From NCBI RefSeq assembly GCF_003144195.1, contig NW_020290006.1, forward strand, positions 248,001 through 312,000: a DNA stretch of 64,000 bases. Reading direction: 5' to 3'. The notes below the pieces were generated by a model, which worked only from the letters and a program-made list of their open reading frames with translations, was not told the DNA's origin and made no database searches. Positions 14,118 to 25,948 of the stretch are shown here, piece by piece (position 1 is the stretch's first letter; every line of letters begins with the position of its first letter). The position numbers were made by a program, and so were the translations under genes. Origin of the DNA: Ceraceosorus guamensis. Lineage: Eukaryota > Basidiomycota > Exobasidiomycetes > Ceraceosorales > Ceraceosoraceae.

Positions 14118-17061
14118 ACATCAATGGAGCTTGCGCCCAACCGGCGCTTGACTGGTTGCTGATAGTGGCACTTGGTGCAGTCTCTCGTTGACCGTGGATG
14201 GAAACCAAGCCCGTCGTCATGCAAATCAAACTTTTGCAAACCCAATGATGCTCCAAAGAGATACGCCTCGCACAAGCAACTCCAGTGTTAGAGCACTGGC
14301 TCGCGCGCGTGCTTCACTGGTCTTCTCAGACTTGGATGTCCATCCCATCTGTGGCAAATTGAAAGGAGCTCAGCGATGGCGCATTGGGTGCCATCGATAG
14401 CGTGCAGTGCCTCCCGAATTCAATCGATCATTGCACTCCCTCCACAAGCGCGCCGGCCAACACCTTGCCGATTCGACACCGAATGATGACGCTGTTTTGA
14501 TCGAATAACATCTCGCTTGGGCAATCGTGTTTGACTCTCTCGTTCTCTGCTGAACCTGCGGCCTTTGCTAGGCAGAAACGAAAACAGTGAAAGATTTCCT
14601 CAGCCTTGCTTGTGGCGGCAGTCCATGTTCTTCCTCTTTTTTTTTTGGTTCGCTCAGATGCATCCGCACCGCCTACCGCTGGCTTGGATCAGCACCAAAG
14701 GCGATCTTCACGCGTCGCGCAGAGCACGGGCGGTGAGGTGGGTAGGCCACGCGAACCCTTTCAAAGTTCATTCGGTCCCGTGTTGGGCGTGGCGGTGTCG
14801 TGGTGTCGCGTTCCATCCCTCGCTTTCTCGAAGCGGGAATGCCACCAGCAGAGCCAGTACGGCACTCAGCTGGTACAAATGCAAGACGAGGGAATCCTGT
14901 GCTGCGACCCTCGACTGGCCTTCCCCCCAAAACCTCTTGTTTGGTCTGAGCGGTACGCATCACGCCTTTGCTCCTTCACAAGTAACAGCCTTGTCCTTCT
15001 CGCCGCCAGCGTCGACCGATTTGACTCGGCGAGAATTGCTGGATCAGGTAAACGGTGCGAATCCCAATGATGTGCATATCCTGGAGACCAGCCGCACTCC
15101 TGGCCCTTTCCCTGTGCCTTATCGCCCCTTCATCTCGCGCTTTGCCATTCACGCGAGAGCCGAGTGGACTTGACGGGTTGCACGAGCTCCTCGAGCACTT
15201 GCCTCCTGCTCAGAGGCCTACACGTGCAGCGGTCCCAGCAGCGCCTCCTGCAGTGCATTCTCACCCAGAGATGTAAGTGTCTGCGATCAGAGTAGAATCG
15301 TCAAGACGCATCTTCGAGAGCTCATTAGGACCATGACTGGACTTTTGCCAAATTCCCCTGTTCGCACCCATCCCTCCCTTCGACGCTGGCACGAATGCAT
15401 GTAGCCCTGCGGTGCGTTCCCAAAGTGCAGTCCTCGTCTCGCCTAGCCTTTTTGAAGCTGACAAGACGTCATCGCGGCCCTTTGTACACAACAGGTAGAG
15501 TTTCACTTCACTCTACCACCCCACAATCGACCCGTTGGCACGTTCGTCCCTTTGCGAGGCTGGACGCATCTAGATCACGAGCACGCGATGCAGCACGGTG
15601 GCAGGCCCGAGAGCATTCACGATGCTGTGAGTGGGAAAAGTTGCAGCAGCATCGAACCAATGCTGGAGTCACTCGTTCAAACTGCACGCTGCTGACGCCC
15701 AGTATTCTCTCCCCCCCGCTTTCCCTCCCTCCGTCTCCCTCTATCGCCCAAATGTATGGCGAGGGTTCAGATGTGCCGATGGCCCCATTGCGACGTGACG
15801 CTACTTCATCCTGGCACAGAAGCGCCAGAAATTGTGCGCAGTGCTATTTCGCACCATGCGCGCTCCGACCGACCGTCCACCTCTTCATCTTACTCAACTT
15901 CTCGATGAGCTGCCTGTTTCGCCATTCGCTTCCGTGAAAGCGGCAAGTCAATCTGACCGACCCAGAAGGCTCTTTAAAGCTCTAAGCTGCTAGCAAAACG
16001 CTTCACCCAATCAATCGTACTCCGCTGAGCGCCATCAGGCATTGTTCTGCCAGTGTTTCATAGCACCTGCACGTGTGGAATGGTCATCACGCTAGATGAT
16101 GCGTGGCGTGGCGTTGTAGCAAATTCTTCGCGTTAGAAGGGGCAAGGTCGATCGATCGTTGGGCAGCGTCGACGGCAGCGCAAAGATGTGACTTGCTCAA
16201 TAAGAAGATATTTCATCGACCTATGCTCTTCCGTGTGGACGATGCGAGATCGGCAGGATGGAGGGAATGACAGGAACAAGTCGCCTTGTCCAATCCTCAT
16301 CGTTTGTTTATACATGCATGCGCACAATGCGAAGAAGCCATGATCGGCCGGACAAGCCCGACGATTTCCTCGCGCGGCCCCCGGCGCGCCGGTCCGATCG
16401 GACTGTGCCGCGAAGAGCACTCGCGTTTGCGGAGCAAAGTTTAGCCTGCCGTGACTGCCGCACATAGCGGCGCGAGATTCGAGGTGGAGCCGCTGCTGGA
16501 GCGCGTATACTCACGACTACTGGTGCGTGGCGTGGGGTCGCTGCGATGCATGTTGATCTCGCGGCCTGAGTGTGAGTGAACAGCAGGTCAGCCGGGCTAT
16601 CGTGTCAAGCTTGGCTTGCGTCGAATGCGGGGATTCAGCGGGCAAGACAAAAGTGGGATTCTGAGTGGCTTGCAGTCGTGAGTGTGAGTGACGAAGAAAA
16701 GACCAGCAGGGAGGAGAGTGGATTGCGAGCGAGTGGCGGGTGGGAAGGGACACGCCCCTTGAGTGCGAAACGCATAAAAGAGGAGCGTTGCGAGCGAGGA
16801 AGGGTTCATGTATGCGCCCCCCCCCTCTCTCTGATGCGTTCCGCAAGGGAAGCTCTGACTCGTGCCGCTCGTCCCCTCATACCATTCAGCAAGCTCATCA
16901 CGCCAGCTCCTCACACGCACACACGCGCGCACTCGAGATCTTCCAGCTCCTGTTCTCACTCACACATCCACGTTGCCCTCTCTCGACAAGATTTGCTAGG
17001 GGCGACCACCACACAGCTCTCTGCGACGAGTTTGTATTCGCGTCGCACACTTCGAACAGTC
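14118..17061. other. long intergenic region upstream of the CoA transferase gene
   Basis: About 2.9 kb. Several open frames overlap on both strands, as expected by chance in GC-rich DNA. The only one with a biological signal is the small signal-peptide ORF at 15067. Directly upstream of the CoA transferase there is a CATAAAAG TATA-like box near 16770 and a C-rich run near 16817-16825. No tRNA was recognised. Confidence 0.45.
15067..15276 (+). CDS. candidate small secreted peptide (possibly exon 1 of a longer gene)
   Basis: A 69-codon frame begins MMCISWRPAALLALSLCLIA, a convincing signal peptide (basic residue, 14-residue hydrophobic core, small residues SSRA before LPF). It continues as a short Pro/Ala/His-rich mature part. 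The terminal stop lies inside a perfect GTAAGT donor, so the ORF may instead splice onward. Several acceptors downstream (for example near 15705 and 15825) would give different C-termini, one with closely spaced Cys residues, and I could not choose between them. No homology recognised. It could be a chance hydrophobic ORF. Confidence 0.35.
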   Translation: MMCISWRPAALLALSLCLIAPSSRALPFTREPSGLDGLHELLEHLPPAQRPTRAAVPAAPPAVHSHPEM

Positions 17062-18949
17062 ATGTTGCGTCAATTTGCACGTTGCGCAGCCCAGCGCAAC
17101 GCAGGGCCCAGCGCCTCAAAAATTTCAAAGCTGTTTGCTCCGCTCTCTGTGCGATTCGCTTCCACGACTACAGAGTCCGGCGCAGTGGACAAGGTGTACG
17201 CATCGGCCGCCCAAGCAGTAGGCGACATTCGACCCGGTTCCATCGTCCTCTCTTCCGGTTTCGGTCTCTGCGGTACGCCCGACACTCTCATCGGCGCCAT
17301 TTCACAAAACCCAGCGATCAAGGATCTGACCTGCGTGAGCAACAATGCGGGGGTTGGAGAAAAGGGATTGGGAAAGTTGTTGCACACGGGTCAGGTCAAG
17401 AGTATGATTAGCAGTTTTATTGGTAGCAACAAGTACTTTGAAGCTGCTTATCTGGCCGGCAAGGTGGGATTGCAACTCACACCCCAGGGCACCATGGTGG
17501 AGAGGGTGAGAGCTGGCGCGTTTGGTATACCAGCTTTCTACACCCCCACTGGTTTCGGCACGGCTGTGCAAACGGGAGACTTGGTCAGCTACTACGAACC
17601 GAGGCAAGAGGGGGACAAGAGCCCTCCTAAGCCCAAAGAGTTTGCCAAGCCCAGAGAGACGCGCACTTTCAATGGCAGGGGTTACGTGCTCGAGGAAGCC
17701 ATCCACGCCGATGTGGCGCTCGTGCACGTGTGGAAGGCGGACAAGATGGGCAACTGCATGTTTAGGTGAGCGAAGTGTAGGCGCGTGCCATGCTTGCTTG
17801 CCCCCTTCGCTGACATCTGCTGGACGACGATTGTGCGCGCGCCGGACAGGTACGCCGCATCCAACTTTGGCGCAGCGTTTGCAAAGAACGCAAAGCTGAC
17901 CATCGTCGAGGTGAGTCCGAATGAACGACGACGCGGCGCGATAAAGCTGTGCGGACAAACTTGAATTGACGACGTTCCGTCGGACCTCTCGATGACATGA
18001 CGACGCAAGGCCGAGGAGATCGTCGAAACCGGCCAACTGGATCCCAACACTATTCACCTCCCTTCAATCTTTGTGAATCGCATTGTGAAGGCAACCGCAC
18101 CAAAGGACATTGAAGTGATCACCATTCGTGACGAGGTCAAATCTTCCGCTTCGTCCGTCTCTTCCACCTCTTCGGGCTCATCTGCAGCATCTGACGAGAA
18201 GGCGGAAGCAAGAAGACGGCGAGAGGTCATCGCATCTCGAGCGGCCAAGGAGTTGCGACATGGCGACTACGTGAACCTGGGTGTGGGCATGCCAGCTCTC
18301 GTGCCTTCCTTTTTGCCCGAAGGCGTGGACGTGGTCCTACATTCAGAAAATGGTATTCTGGGAATGGGACCTTACCCGACCAAGGAACAATTGGATGGCG
18401 ATCTGGTCAATGCTGGAAAGGAGACGGTTACGCTTTTGCCAGGTGCTGCGACGTTCGAAAGCTCGGAAAGCTTTGGAATGATCAGGGGAGGTCATGTGGA
18501 TGTTACCATGCTTGGCGCTCTCCAAGTAGGCGCAAACGGTGATCTGGCCAACTACATGATTCCAGGCAAACTCGTCAAGGTGAGCTGCCAGTCCGCCACG
18601 AAGCGTCTTGGTGTCCCCCTGACAGCGATTGTTGACGCGCTCCCACCGCATCCTGTAGGGCATGGGAGGAGCCATGGACCTCGTATCTTCGCCCGACCAC
18701 ACCAAAGTCGTCGTCTTGACGGATCACTGCGACAAGAATGGCCGATCGAAAATTGTCAGCAAGACCAAATTGCCCTTGACGGGCTCGCGATGCGTCTCTA
18801 GGATCATCACCGATCTTTGCGTCTTTGACGTCGACAGATCCACAGAGCAGGGAGGCTTGACCCTCATTGAACTTCAAGAGGGAGTCACTGTTCAAGAGGT
18901 GAAGGACAAGACAGACTCGGATTTCAAGGTTGCCGAGGGCGTCGAGTGA
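17062..18949 (+). CDS. succinyl-CoA:3-ketoacid CoA transferase, mitochondrial (SCOT)
   Basis: Moves CoA between succinyl-CoA and acetoacetate (or related 3-oxoacids) in the mitochondrial matrix. Four exons, 17062-17765, 17850-17910, 18010-18579 and 18659-18949, give 541 residues in continuous frame. The first ~45 residues ([15 protein letters not shown], then VRFASTTT) are a basic, hydroxyl-rich mitochondrial targeting sequence. The alpha half contains [12 protein letters not shown] and [12 protein letters not shown]. The beta half contains GVGMPALVP and [10 protein letters not shown], where the Glu of SENG is the catalytic residue that forms the glutamyl-CoA intermediate in this family, and it ends [16 protein letters not shown]. 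The linker between halves carries an unusual Ser-rich insert ([17 protein letters not shown]). The open frame extends far upstream of 17062, but the ATG there starts the targeting peptide. Length fits the family (about 520-550). Confidence 0.95.
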
Positions 18950-19135
18950 ACGAGGCATTCTGCTTACGTGCAATCTTTGCCAGCTTACTCATTTCAATAG
19001 CATAGCGTCACTTGTCTAGCCTTCTTCATTCTGGTCAAAGAAATGCGTTGCTCGCTGGAGCTTGCTGGTATGATACAAATGTGCTGGTAGACATGTGCGA
19101 GAAGCGCAGAAGAGAGCGGCGCATGATGCGCATGC

Positions 19136-22100
19136 CTACTCTTCGCTTTCCTCTCCTTGTCGCGCCGCGCTAGAGGCATGAATTGTAGCATCCTCTTCAA
19201 GAGGTCCTGGATTGGCATTCACATTGTTCCTGGCAGCTTTCTTCTTCTTCTTCTTCGCCTTGGCCTTCTTCGGCTCCGCAATGCCAGTGATGTCCCCTCC
19301 GGCCGCTTCGTGGCGAGAAGAGGACTCGGCGTTGCCATTGCTTTCTTCAGCAGCAATCTTGTCTCGTGCCGAAACAAAGAACATCCTGATGGGCAAGTCG
19401 TCGTCGAAAGCAAGTGTCAGTGGAACGCAGCGGTATGCTTGCGTAAATCCAGGAGACGAGCTCACAAGTCTCTCATCTGATCTTGCAAGTCAGCATTCTG
19501 CTTTTTCAGCTCTTCGACATCGTGGCCGAGTCGATCTTCCACGGCTCTGCTCTTCTCCAACCTCCTCATCAAGCCTTCGCCCACGCTCTTTTCTGCCTGG
19601 AAATCCTTCTCAAGCTTGCGAGCCATCTCTATCGCCTTTTGCATCCTCGTCTCGCTCTTGCTCGCAGATGACCGCGACGCGTCGAGCTCTTTCTCGAGGC
19701 CTGCGATCCGCGTATGTAGCGTTGCGCTTTGAGTTGAGGTCTCCCCCGCCGATAGGTGCGCGTTGTCCAGGGCTGAGAGCGCATCGGAGAGCTTTGATTG
19801 CACGCCGCGTAGCTGGTCCTCGTAGTAGCTACGGTCAGATGTTGAAGCTGTCAGTGAGAAAGCCCGCATTCGACTCATGCTCTGCTCATGGCCTTGCTCA
19901 CCTTCGCTGCGTATCGAGCTGACTGGTAAGCAGCATCGAGAATTCTGCGCCCATCGCCTCCATCTTCTCGTTCTCATCGCGTCTGCTGGACATCTCAAGT
20001 CTTTCGTTGCCAGCGTGGGTACCATAGACTTGAGCAGATGCGCCAGCTTGCGAGCCTCTGACAGACGGGAGTTCTACCAGCTTGCCGTCCGCTTTGGACT
20101 GGATCAAACGGTGCACGTAGGCGTCTTCCACATAAGACCATACGCGTTGCGTTTCCAGCTGTTGTGACAAGTTGAAGAGGGTACTAAGGGTCAGAAGCGG
20201 AAAATGTGAGAAGACAAGACACATACCTCGAGAGAATAGGCATGGGCCGTCGAGTCGAAGTGACTGTGGGCATGACCGCCTTTGTAGCGACCGCATCCCA
20301 CTGCGGCGCATATCAAACTGGTGGGGTGATGGAGGATTGTGGATCATCAGCTTGGCAAAGCCGGGCTCTTGACAGCCGCGCCAGGACTCACCAGACCCAA
20401 AGATCATCTTGAGTGCCACAAGAAGCGCATGCACTTTGTTCGGCACCCTCCTCTTCTTCCTCGTCGGGTCTTAGGCTGCTATGAGCCATAGCAGCCGAGC
20501 CTCGTTGTCCCGCTGCTCCGCGACGTCTCGATTGGGTGTACCGGCACACAGGGCACCTGTGACTCCGCGGTGGGCGGATCAGCGGGATCGAATGCTCCGT
20601 GGCCTCGACATCGGACGCACCTTGAGTCTTCCCATCTGCCGAGACAAGCACAATGAAACGAATGCTGGCATGTCACTGTCATCAATCCTGTGACGCTGCT
20701 GTCCATGCGGTCTAGGCATACTGGACAAGTGGGGAGCTCGTACTCTGAGTACTCGCTAGCGCCGGCTGGACGGCGGATTGGTAGAGGCCAGGGATCCGTG
20801 TTGGCGAGCGCAAGCATGGGCTGACCAAACCCAGCACTGATGGTCACGGCTGTCACATACACCACGCGACAGAGATCGTTGGGCTGCAGGCAGCAGAAGT
20901 TTTGGTCAGACTCAACGCAAGATGAATGAGGAGCGTATCTAAGATATGCCAGATTGCTCACGTGCATCGCGTTAAATGGTGCTCCATTGCTGTTTCAAAA
21001 GACCCAGCATGGAGGCCTGAGTACATATACGTGCGAGAAGCAGTCGGAAAGGGAACTCACAATTCCTTGTAGAAGAATTCAGCGTCCAAGGCATCCCGAA
21101 ATTTGATGAGGATCAAGCAGCGTCCAGGAGAGGACTCCCTGATGACGGAAGGACCGCAAGAAGTCAGCTCGCTATGAGAAGGGGTGTCCCAGCGACGGCG
21201 ATTCGGATCGACCCACCGAAGAATCCGGACATGCTCAAAGACCTCAACAGCGGCTTCGACAAAGGCCAGGAAGTCGGCTGCGTGCATATAAGCAGGCACG
21301 CCAAGAACAGCCAAAATTGTACCTGCATCTTCCTCATTGTCGTCAGTCAGCACTGTCGTAGACGGCGCGTCTTCTTTTGCAAGGTCACTCGCGCCCGCAT
21401 TGGTCATTCGAGTAGGGGTTCCTGGGCCGTTTGCATTCAAAAGGCCGGATTCGCTGGAGGACTGTGGACGAAATAGGTGCACCAGACCGAAAGCGACTTC
21501 CTCCGATCCTCGTATCTCCAATGCTCGAGTGCTGTCTCCCTTCGCATTTGCACCGAGCACCCTTCTCTTCGCCTCCTTGTCCTCTCCTCCAAACGAGCCT
21601 TGCCATTCCCAGCGTGCAAGCGGCCCGCTCTTCTCGGCGACGGTACGCGGTGAGGCAGGAGGTGAAGAAGACGGGTGAGGGCTACACAGTTCGGCCACCG
21701 AGAATGGCGCAGGAACGTTTCTAGGTGGTGTATGCTGACCTTGAGCAGATGCGCCTGCGGAGACAGTACTTGCAGACGTGGACGCTTCGGCCGATGCCAT
21801 GCTCGCCTCTCTAGAGGTGACGTCCTCACGGGACAGCACACGATCGACAGCCTCAATGCGCAAAACACTTCCTCTGAAGCCTCTTTGTGCCTCCTCGCCT
21901 TCGTGTGAAGGTTCAGCCTTCTTGGCCTCCTCGAGGGGACTGAGGTCGGAAGGCTGCCTTTGCGCACCTTTCGGGCACCTTCGAGCACGAAACGGATGCA
22001 ACAGTAGCGCTGTTCTCGATAGCACGTCGTGATTCACTGGGGAGAGTACCTCTGAGCTCTGTGTGTCGGTGTCGACCTTGGGTGGCCCACTCAACAAGCT

Positions 22101-22148
22101 CAGGTGAACTCTGAAGCGTGGCTCGCTGCTGAGGTGACTCGAAGGCAT
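19136..22148 (-). CDS. ETP1: ETP1/BRAP2-type RING and ZnF-UBP protein
   Basis: Homolog of mammalian BRAP2 (IMP) and yeast Etp1, cytosolic RING E3-like proteins that bind ubiquitin through a ZnF-UBP domain. Order seen on the minus strand: a long Ser-rich N-terminus; the BRAP2 RRM-like domain with VHLFRPQ and TILAVLGVPAYM (about 21290-21450) continuing to LIKFRDALDAEFFYKE; VYVTAVT; the RING with [32 protein letters not shown], split by an intron after EDSR; ZnF-UBP starting CASCGTQDDLW; the linker TQRVWSYVEDAYVHRL and LLTSQLDTQR; a long coiled coil (about 19470-19830); and a Lys-rich tail (KKAKAKKKKKKAARN). Many short introns. The start is uncertain: 22148 is the first ATG of the exon, but fungal members usually have an earlier N-terminal strand and a possible upstream exon lies near 22250-22500. 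Confidence 0.88.
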
Positions 22149-22581
22149 GCCCGCAAGGGCTGGACGTGTTGATGAGCGTTGAGCCTGGCCATAAAGGGCC
22201 CTTCAGATGTTGGTATGAATGTAGACTGGGAGCTGCATACCTCATTATCATGCAAGGGTGTGATGGTTGCTGAGAGCAGAGTCCGTGCGAGGGGCACGCA
22301 CCAGAACTTCGACTCGTGACTGCACAGGTAGCTGGCGTTCAATCTTGAATCTGAATGTGCACACGCGCTCCTTGACGAGCTGCGTGCCTCCACTCGTGAG
22401 TCGGACTCGCTGCGCGCCTTGCGTCCAAATTCTGACTCTAAACGTAGATGAATGATGACCTTGCCTTTGCCCATCCACACTACCATCGTCCCTGGCAATC
22501 CGCGTCCGCGTGCTTTGCAAGTTGCTGGGCAAGACTGAGATACCACTCACGCGATCCTCGCATTGCTACCAGCAGGCTGAG

Positions 22582-23313
22582 ATGGCGGCTCTTCGAGCAC
22601 TGGTGGACCGGTCAGCTCAGCAGCCTCCACTGGATGGCAAACACGATGCGTTCTTCTACGGCACACTGAGTGAGTGACGACGCTCCGCTTCGAGTCTGTC
22701 TGCATTGGCCTCCCGTGTTTACCTCTTCTCACGTCTGTTGCGACCAGTCCATCCCGCTGTGCTGAGACGGATCATAGGTCGCGCGTGTGACCTGCCCGTT
22801 TCCCTCGCCATACTTCCCGGCTACACGGCTCAAAGGGTGCATCATGCCGAGTACCCAGCCCTAGTGTCTTTGCCCGACTTACCAGACCTGCTCGCCAAAA
22901 GCGACAGGAACTCGCACAGCTACACCAGGGGCGTCTTGGTCAAGGGCCTCAGCGCTGCCGATGTACTAGCACTGGACACTTTTGAGGGAGACGAGTACGC
23001 GAGGACGGCTGTGGAGCTTATAGACCTGGGAAACCCTCAAGCCAATGACGAGCGACTTCTGGAATCCTTGCCGACTCTGTTCGAGCATCTGACTCCCGAG
23101 AGAGTCATACCACTCATCGCGCAGCATCGAGAAGCTCTGAGGAATGTGAGAAAGGGCTCCGCACAGGGGGCTGAAAGTGTGCCAACGATAGGGACGATGA
23201 CTATAGCGCACACATACGTGTGGAGGGGCGACCCGGCTAGCGAGAATGCTTGGGAGTGGGAGACCTTTGTGAAGCAACACGCCCATCGCTGGGTCAGCGG
23301 CGAACGAAATTGA
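22582..23313 (+). CDS. AIG2 / gamma-glutamylcyclotransferase-like protein
   Basis: Small enzyme-like protein of the GGCT/AIG2 fold, which in characterised members cyclises gamma-glutamyl groups to release 5-oxoproline. Exons 22582-22669 and 22748-23313 join in phase to 217 residues. The joint rebuilds the diagnostic FFYGTLIHPAVL motif, the phosphate-binding loop of this fold. Downstream features are YPALVSLPD, RGVLVKGLSAADVLALDTFEGDEYART (containing the acidic E that serves catalysis in the family) and a C-terminal YVWRGDP. Fungal AIG2-like proteins of this length are common and mostly uncharacterised, so the substrate is not known. Divergent from ETP1 with a short shared promoter. Confidence 0.82.
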
Positions 23314-23583
23314 TGGGAGCAGCTACTGTTCACGATAGCCGTCAGAAAGTATCTCCTCGCATGTGCTCGAGGGCACCACATCGCCTGCTGAGCGTGATTC
23401 GTCCGTGTCTGCCAGACCTTAATGGGGCAAAACCTGCCAGCATACGCTACACATCCGCTCTCAAGGCGCATGCCATCACTGCCCCGCCACACGGCTTGAG
23501 CAAACATCGAAGATGGTGGACATTGTGTAAGATGCCCTTGCAGGCTTCCAATGAAATGTCTGTTCCGAGATCTGTTCGTGTGC

Positions 23584-25106
23584 TCAATACCTGCCACGTT
23601 TGGCTGGCGGGCCATAGTCGTAGCCGCCTCCACCACCACTGCCCATCGGAGGACCGCCATAGCCCCCACCGGGAGGGCTTCAAAGACAAAGAGGAGTCCC
23701 GAGTAAATTGAACGTCAGCAATGATACGCAAGAGAGGCATTTACTACTGGACTTCAACTCACCCGCCTCCGTAACCTCCCCTACCGGGCGGACCACCGAA
23801 TCCCCCCCGCGGTGGACCACCGAACCCGCCTCCTGGTCCTGAAGGAGCGCCTCCATATCCTCCGCCGGGCGGTCCTCCAAATCCTCCACCTCCAAATCCA
23901 CCGCGAGGTGCGAACCCTCCTCGTGGTGCAAAGCCGCCTCTTGGAGGTCCTCCGAAGCCGCCGCCGCGTCCTCCAAAGCCTCCTCTGAATCCGCCTCTCC
24001 CTCCGAAGCCCCCTCGCATCCCAACTGTGCGTATCGCAGAGCAGGAACGATGAGACACATGAGCGCCAGGAGGTGTCAGCGAATCCGTCAGACGCTTTTG
24101 CTTCGGAGTGTGCAAACTCACAGCCGCCGCCAAATGCAGGTGCTTCGACTACTGCTTGAGGCTCTTTCTTCTTTCTCGAAGAGCCACCAAGGCCGCCACC
24201 CAATCTCATCGGTTTCCAGTCCTTCACTGTCCGTCCGCGCTCTACATCCACCATTATCCTCCTGCCATTGAGCTTCATGCCTTCCGCTTCCTTGTATGCG
24301 GCTAATGTGATGAAGGCATTTGAAGAGGTGAAGGTACAAAAATGATGCGGTCAGCTAATCGACTGGCGCATGACCGAGCTTCTTCGACTGAGAGACGTAT
24401 GCTAGCAGTATGCACGCATGATTACTAACTCCTCATGTCTCTCTCGCGCTCGTAGACGATAAAGGCATACCCCCGCGGTTTTCCCTCCTTGTCCTTGACT
24501 ATCCTGATCTTCTCGATGGGTCCATATGCGTCAAATTCTCGGGCAAGGTCCCTTTCTGTAAGGTCGTAAGGCTGTACAGAGAGAGTCGACAAGAGTCAAT
24601 ACTAGTTCCGGCTCTCCCACCAATCAATGAGACTCACTAGTCTGGCAAGGAACAGGGTTGTGAAAGGATCCCCGGCCGCATTTGGGTCTTTGGCCGGATC
24701 AACTGAAAAGAGGCGAGGAACACGTCAGCAAATTTCGCGAGCACAATATGCCAGAGCGCGAGCAAGAAGCAAGCGGACGACGATCATTACGCTCACATTC
24801 TGACTCTCCTCTCCTTCTGTTCTCTTCGTGCCTTTTCCGCCTCGACTCTTTTTTCAGTTCCTTCTTTACGCTCTCGGCCAATGTGAATACCTGCTCATCC
24901 TCCGCACCCTCTGTTGCCTCTCCTTTGTCAGCTGCATCTTGTCTGGCTCGCTCAAGATATGATGCGACTCCTTCGAGCGGTCTGATACGCTTTGATTCTT
25001 TGGGAGGCAGTGCGGGATCCTTGTCGGTAGCCAGTGGGACGGCTTTTGGCAACTCGGGCCGAGGAACGAACAGCCGGAGAAGGTTGGGCGGAAGGTAGCC
25101 TGACAT
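23584..25106 (-). CDS. SNP1: U1 small nuclear ribonucleoprotein 70 kDa (U1-70K)
   Basis: Core protein of the U1 snRNP; it binds U1 stem-loop I and acts in 5' splice-site recognition in the nucleus. The N-terminus [20 protein letters not shown] is the U1-70K N-terminal signature and is followed by a charged helix ([20 protein letters not shown]). The RRM is split over exons: LFLARL (RNP2), [37 protein letters not shown] (RNP1) and [29 protein letters not shown]. The C-terminus is a Gly/Arg/Pro-rich tail of GGFGG and PPRGG repeats (about 23760-24030), and the last exon ends [13 protein letters not shown] at a TGA (23584-23586). About six exons. The start ATG is directly at the conserved N-terminus. 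Confidence 0.93.
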
Positions 25107-25948
25107 TGCAATTCGAGCCCACGCTGATGTGAAAGGCGGAGGTATGGGTCGTTGTGGAGATCTCCAAGCGGGTCTATGGCGTCGCGATGTGGGACGAAGA
25201 TGGAAGTGCCACGACTGCGCGCACCATGCAGTCAGTGACTCAGCCGCGTGAAGTAGCCAATTTGTTATGGGCGGGTCACGGGTCTACGAGTTTGACCTTT
25301 CTGAGCGACTCGAGTTTGTTCGAATGTCGCTTTGATCAGACGTCCTTGCGATCGCGGGTCCATGCCGATCGGAAGATCGAGCGATGACAGGGATGATGTG
25401 AATCCAGAATCCCATCAGGCGTTCCTTCTCAAGGCCTTGCGCTTCGAGGTACATCCACGTGGGTCACGCACCCCGCCGCGCGTTTGTGTAGCGGTATGCG
25501 CGCCCAGCATAGGCGTGACTGCATGTGACCGTTGAGATTGGCGCGCGGCGCGTGAGGTTCGTCGAGGTTTCATGTTGATTACATGGTGATTCACGACGGA
25601 TGATGAGAGAGCCCAGACGCGCCGAACTCAAATCGAAGATGCATATACAAAGGCTCATCAGCGTTCCCCCACTACCCTTCCGGTTCATTCCACCATCATC
25701 ACTGCATTCGACCATTCGACCTGTTGAGAAAAAGCATGTGAGCGACTCGTGAGTGCACCGCGCATCCGGCTTTTTGCCTTGCCAGTACAGTCCTGCCTGT
25801 CGCTTGGCACCATCACGACCCTGCTACCAACGACTGGCGGCTCGTAACACCCGGCCTAGGATCTTCGCGTTGCATTGGTACACGCTTCATCGTCCTTCCA
25901 ATCCATTGCTTAGCGTCTCGCATCAAATCCCCACCTGGTGATACTGAC
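25107..25948. other. divergent intergenic region, U1-70K and chromodomain gene
   Basis: About 840 bp with no supported gene. A GCATATACAAAG TATA-like stretch lies near 25640 on the plus strand, roughly 300 bp before the chromodomain start. Overlapping short open frames are uninformative. Confidence 0.45.

Noticed and set aside
14565-15173. 202-codon plus-strand open frame
   Set aside because: Low-complexity start, no domain, and it overlaps the better-supported signal-peptide ORF in another frame.
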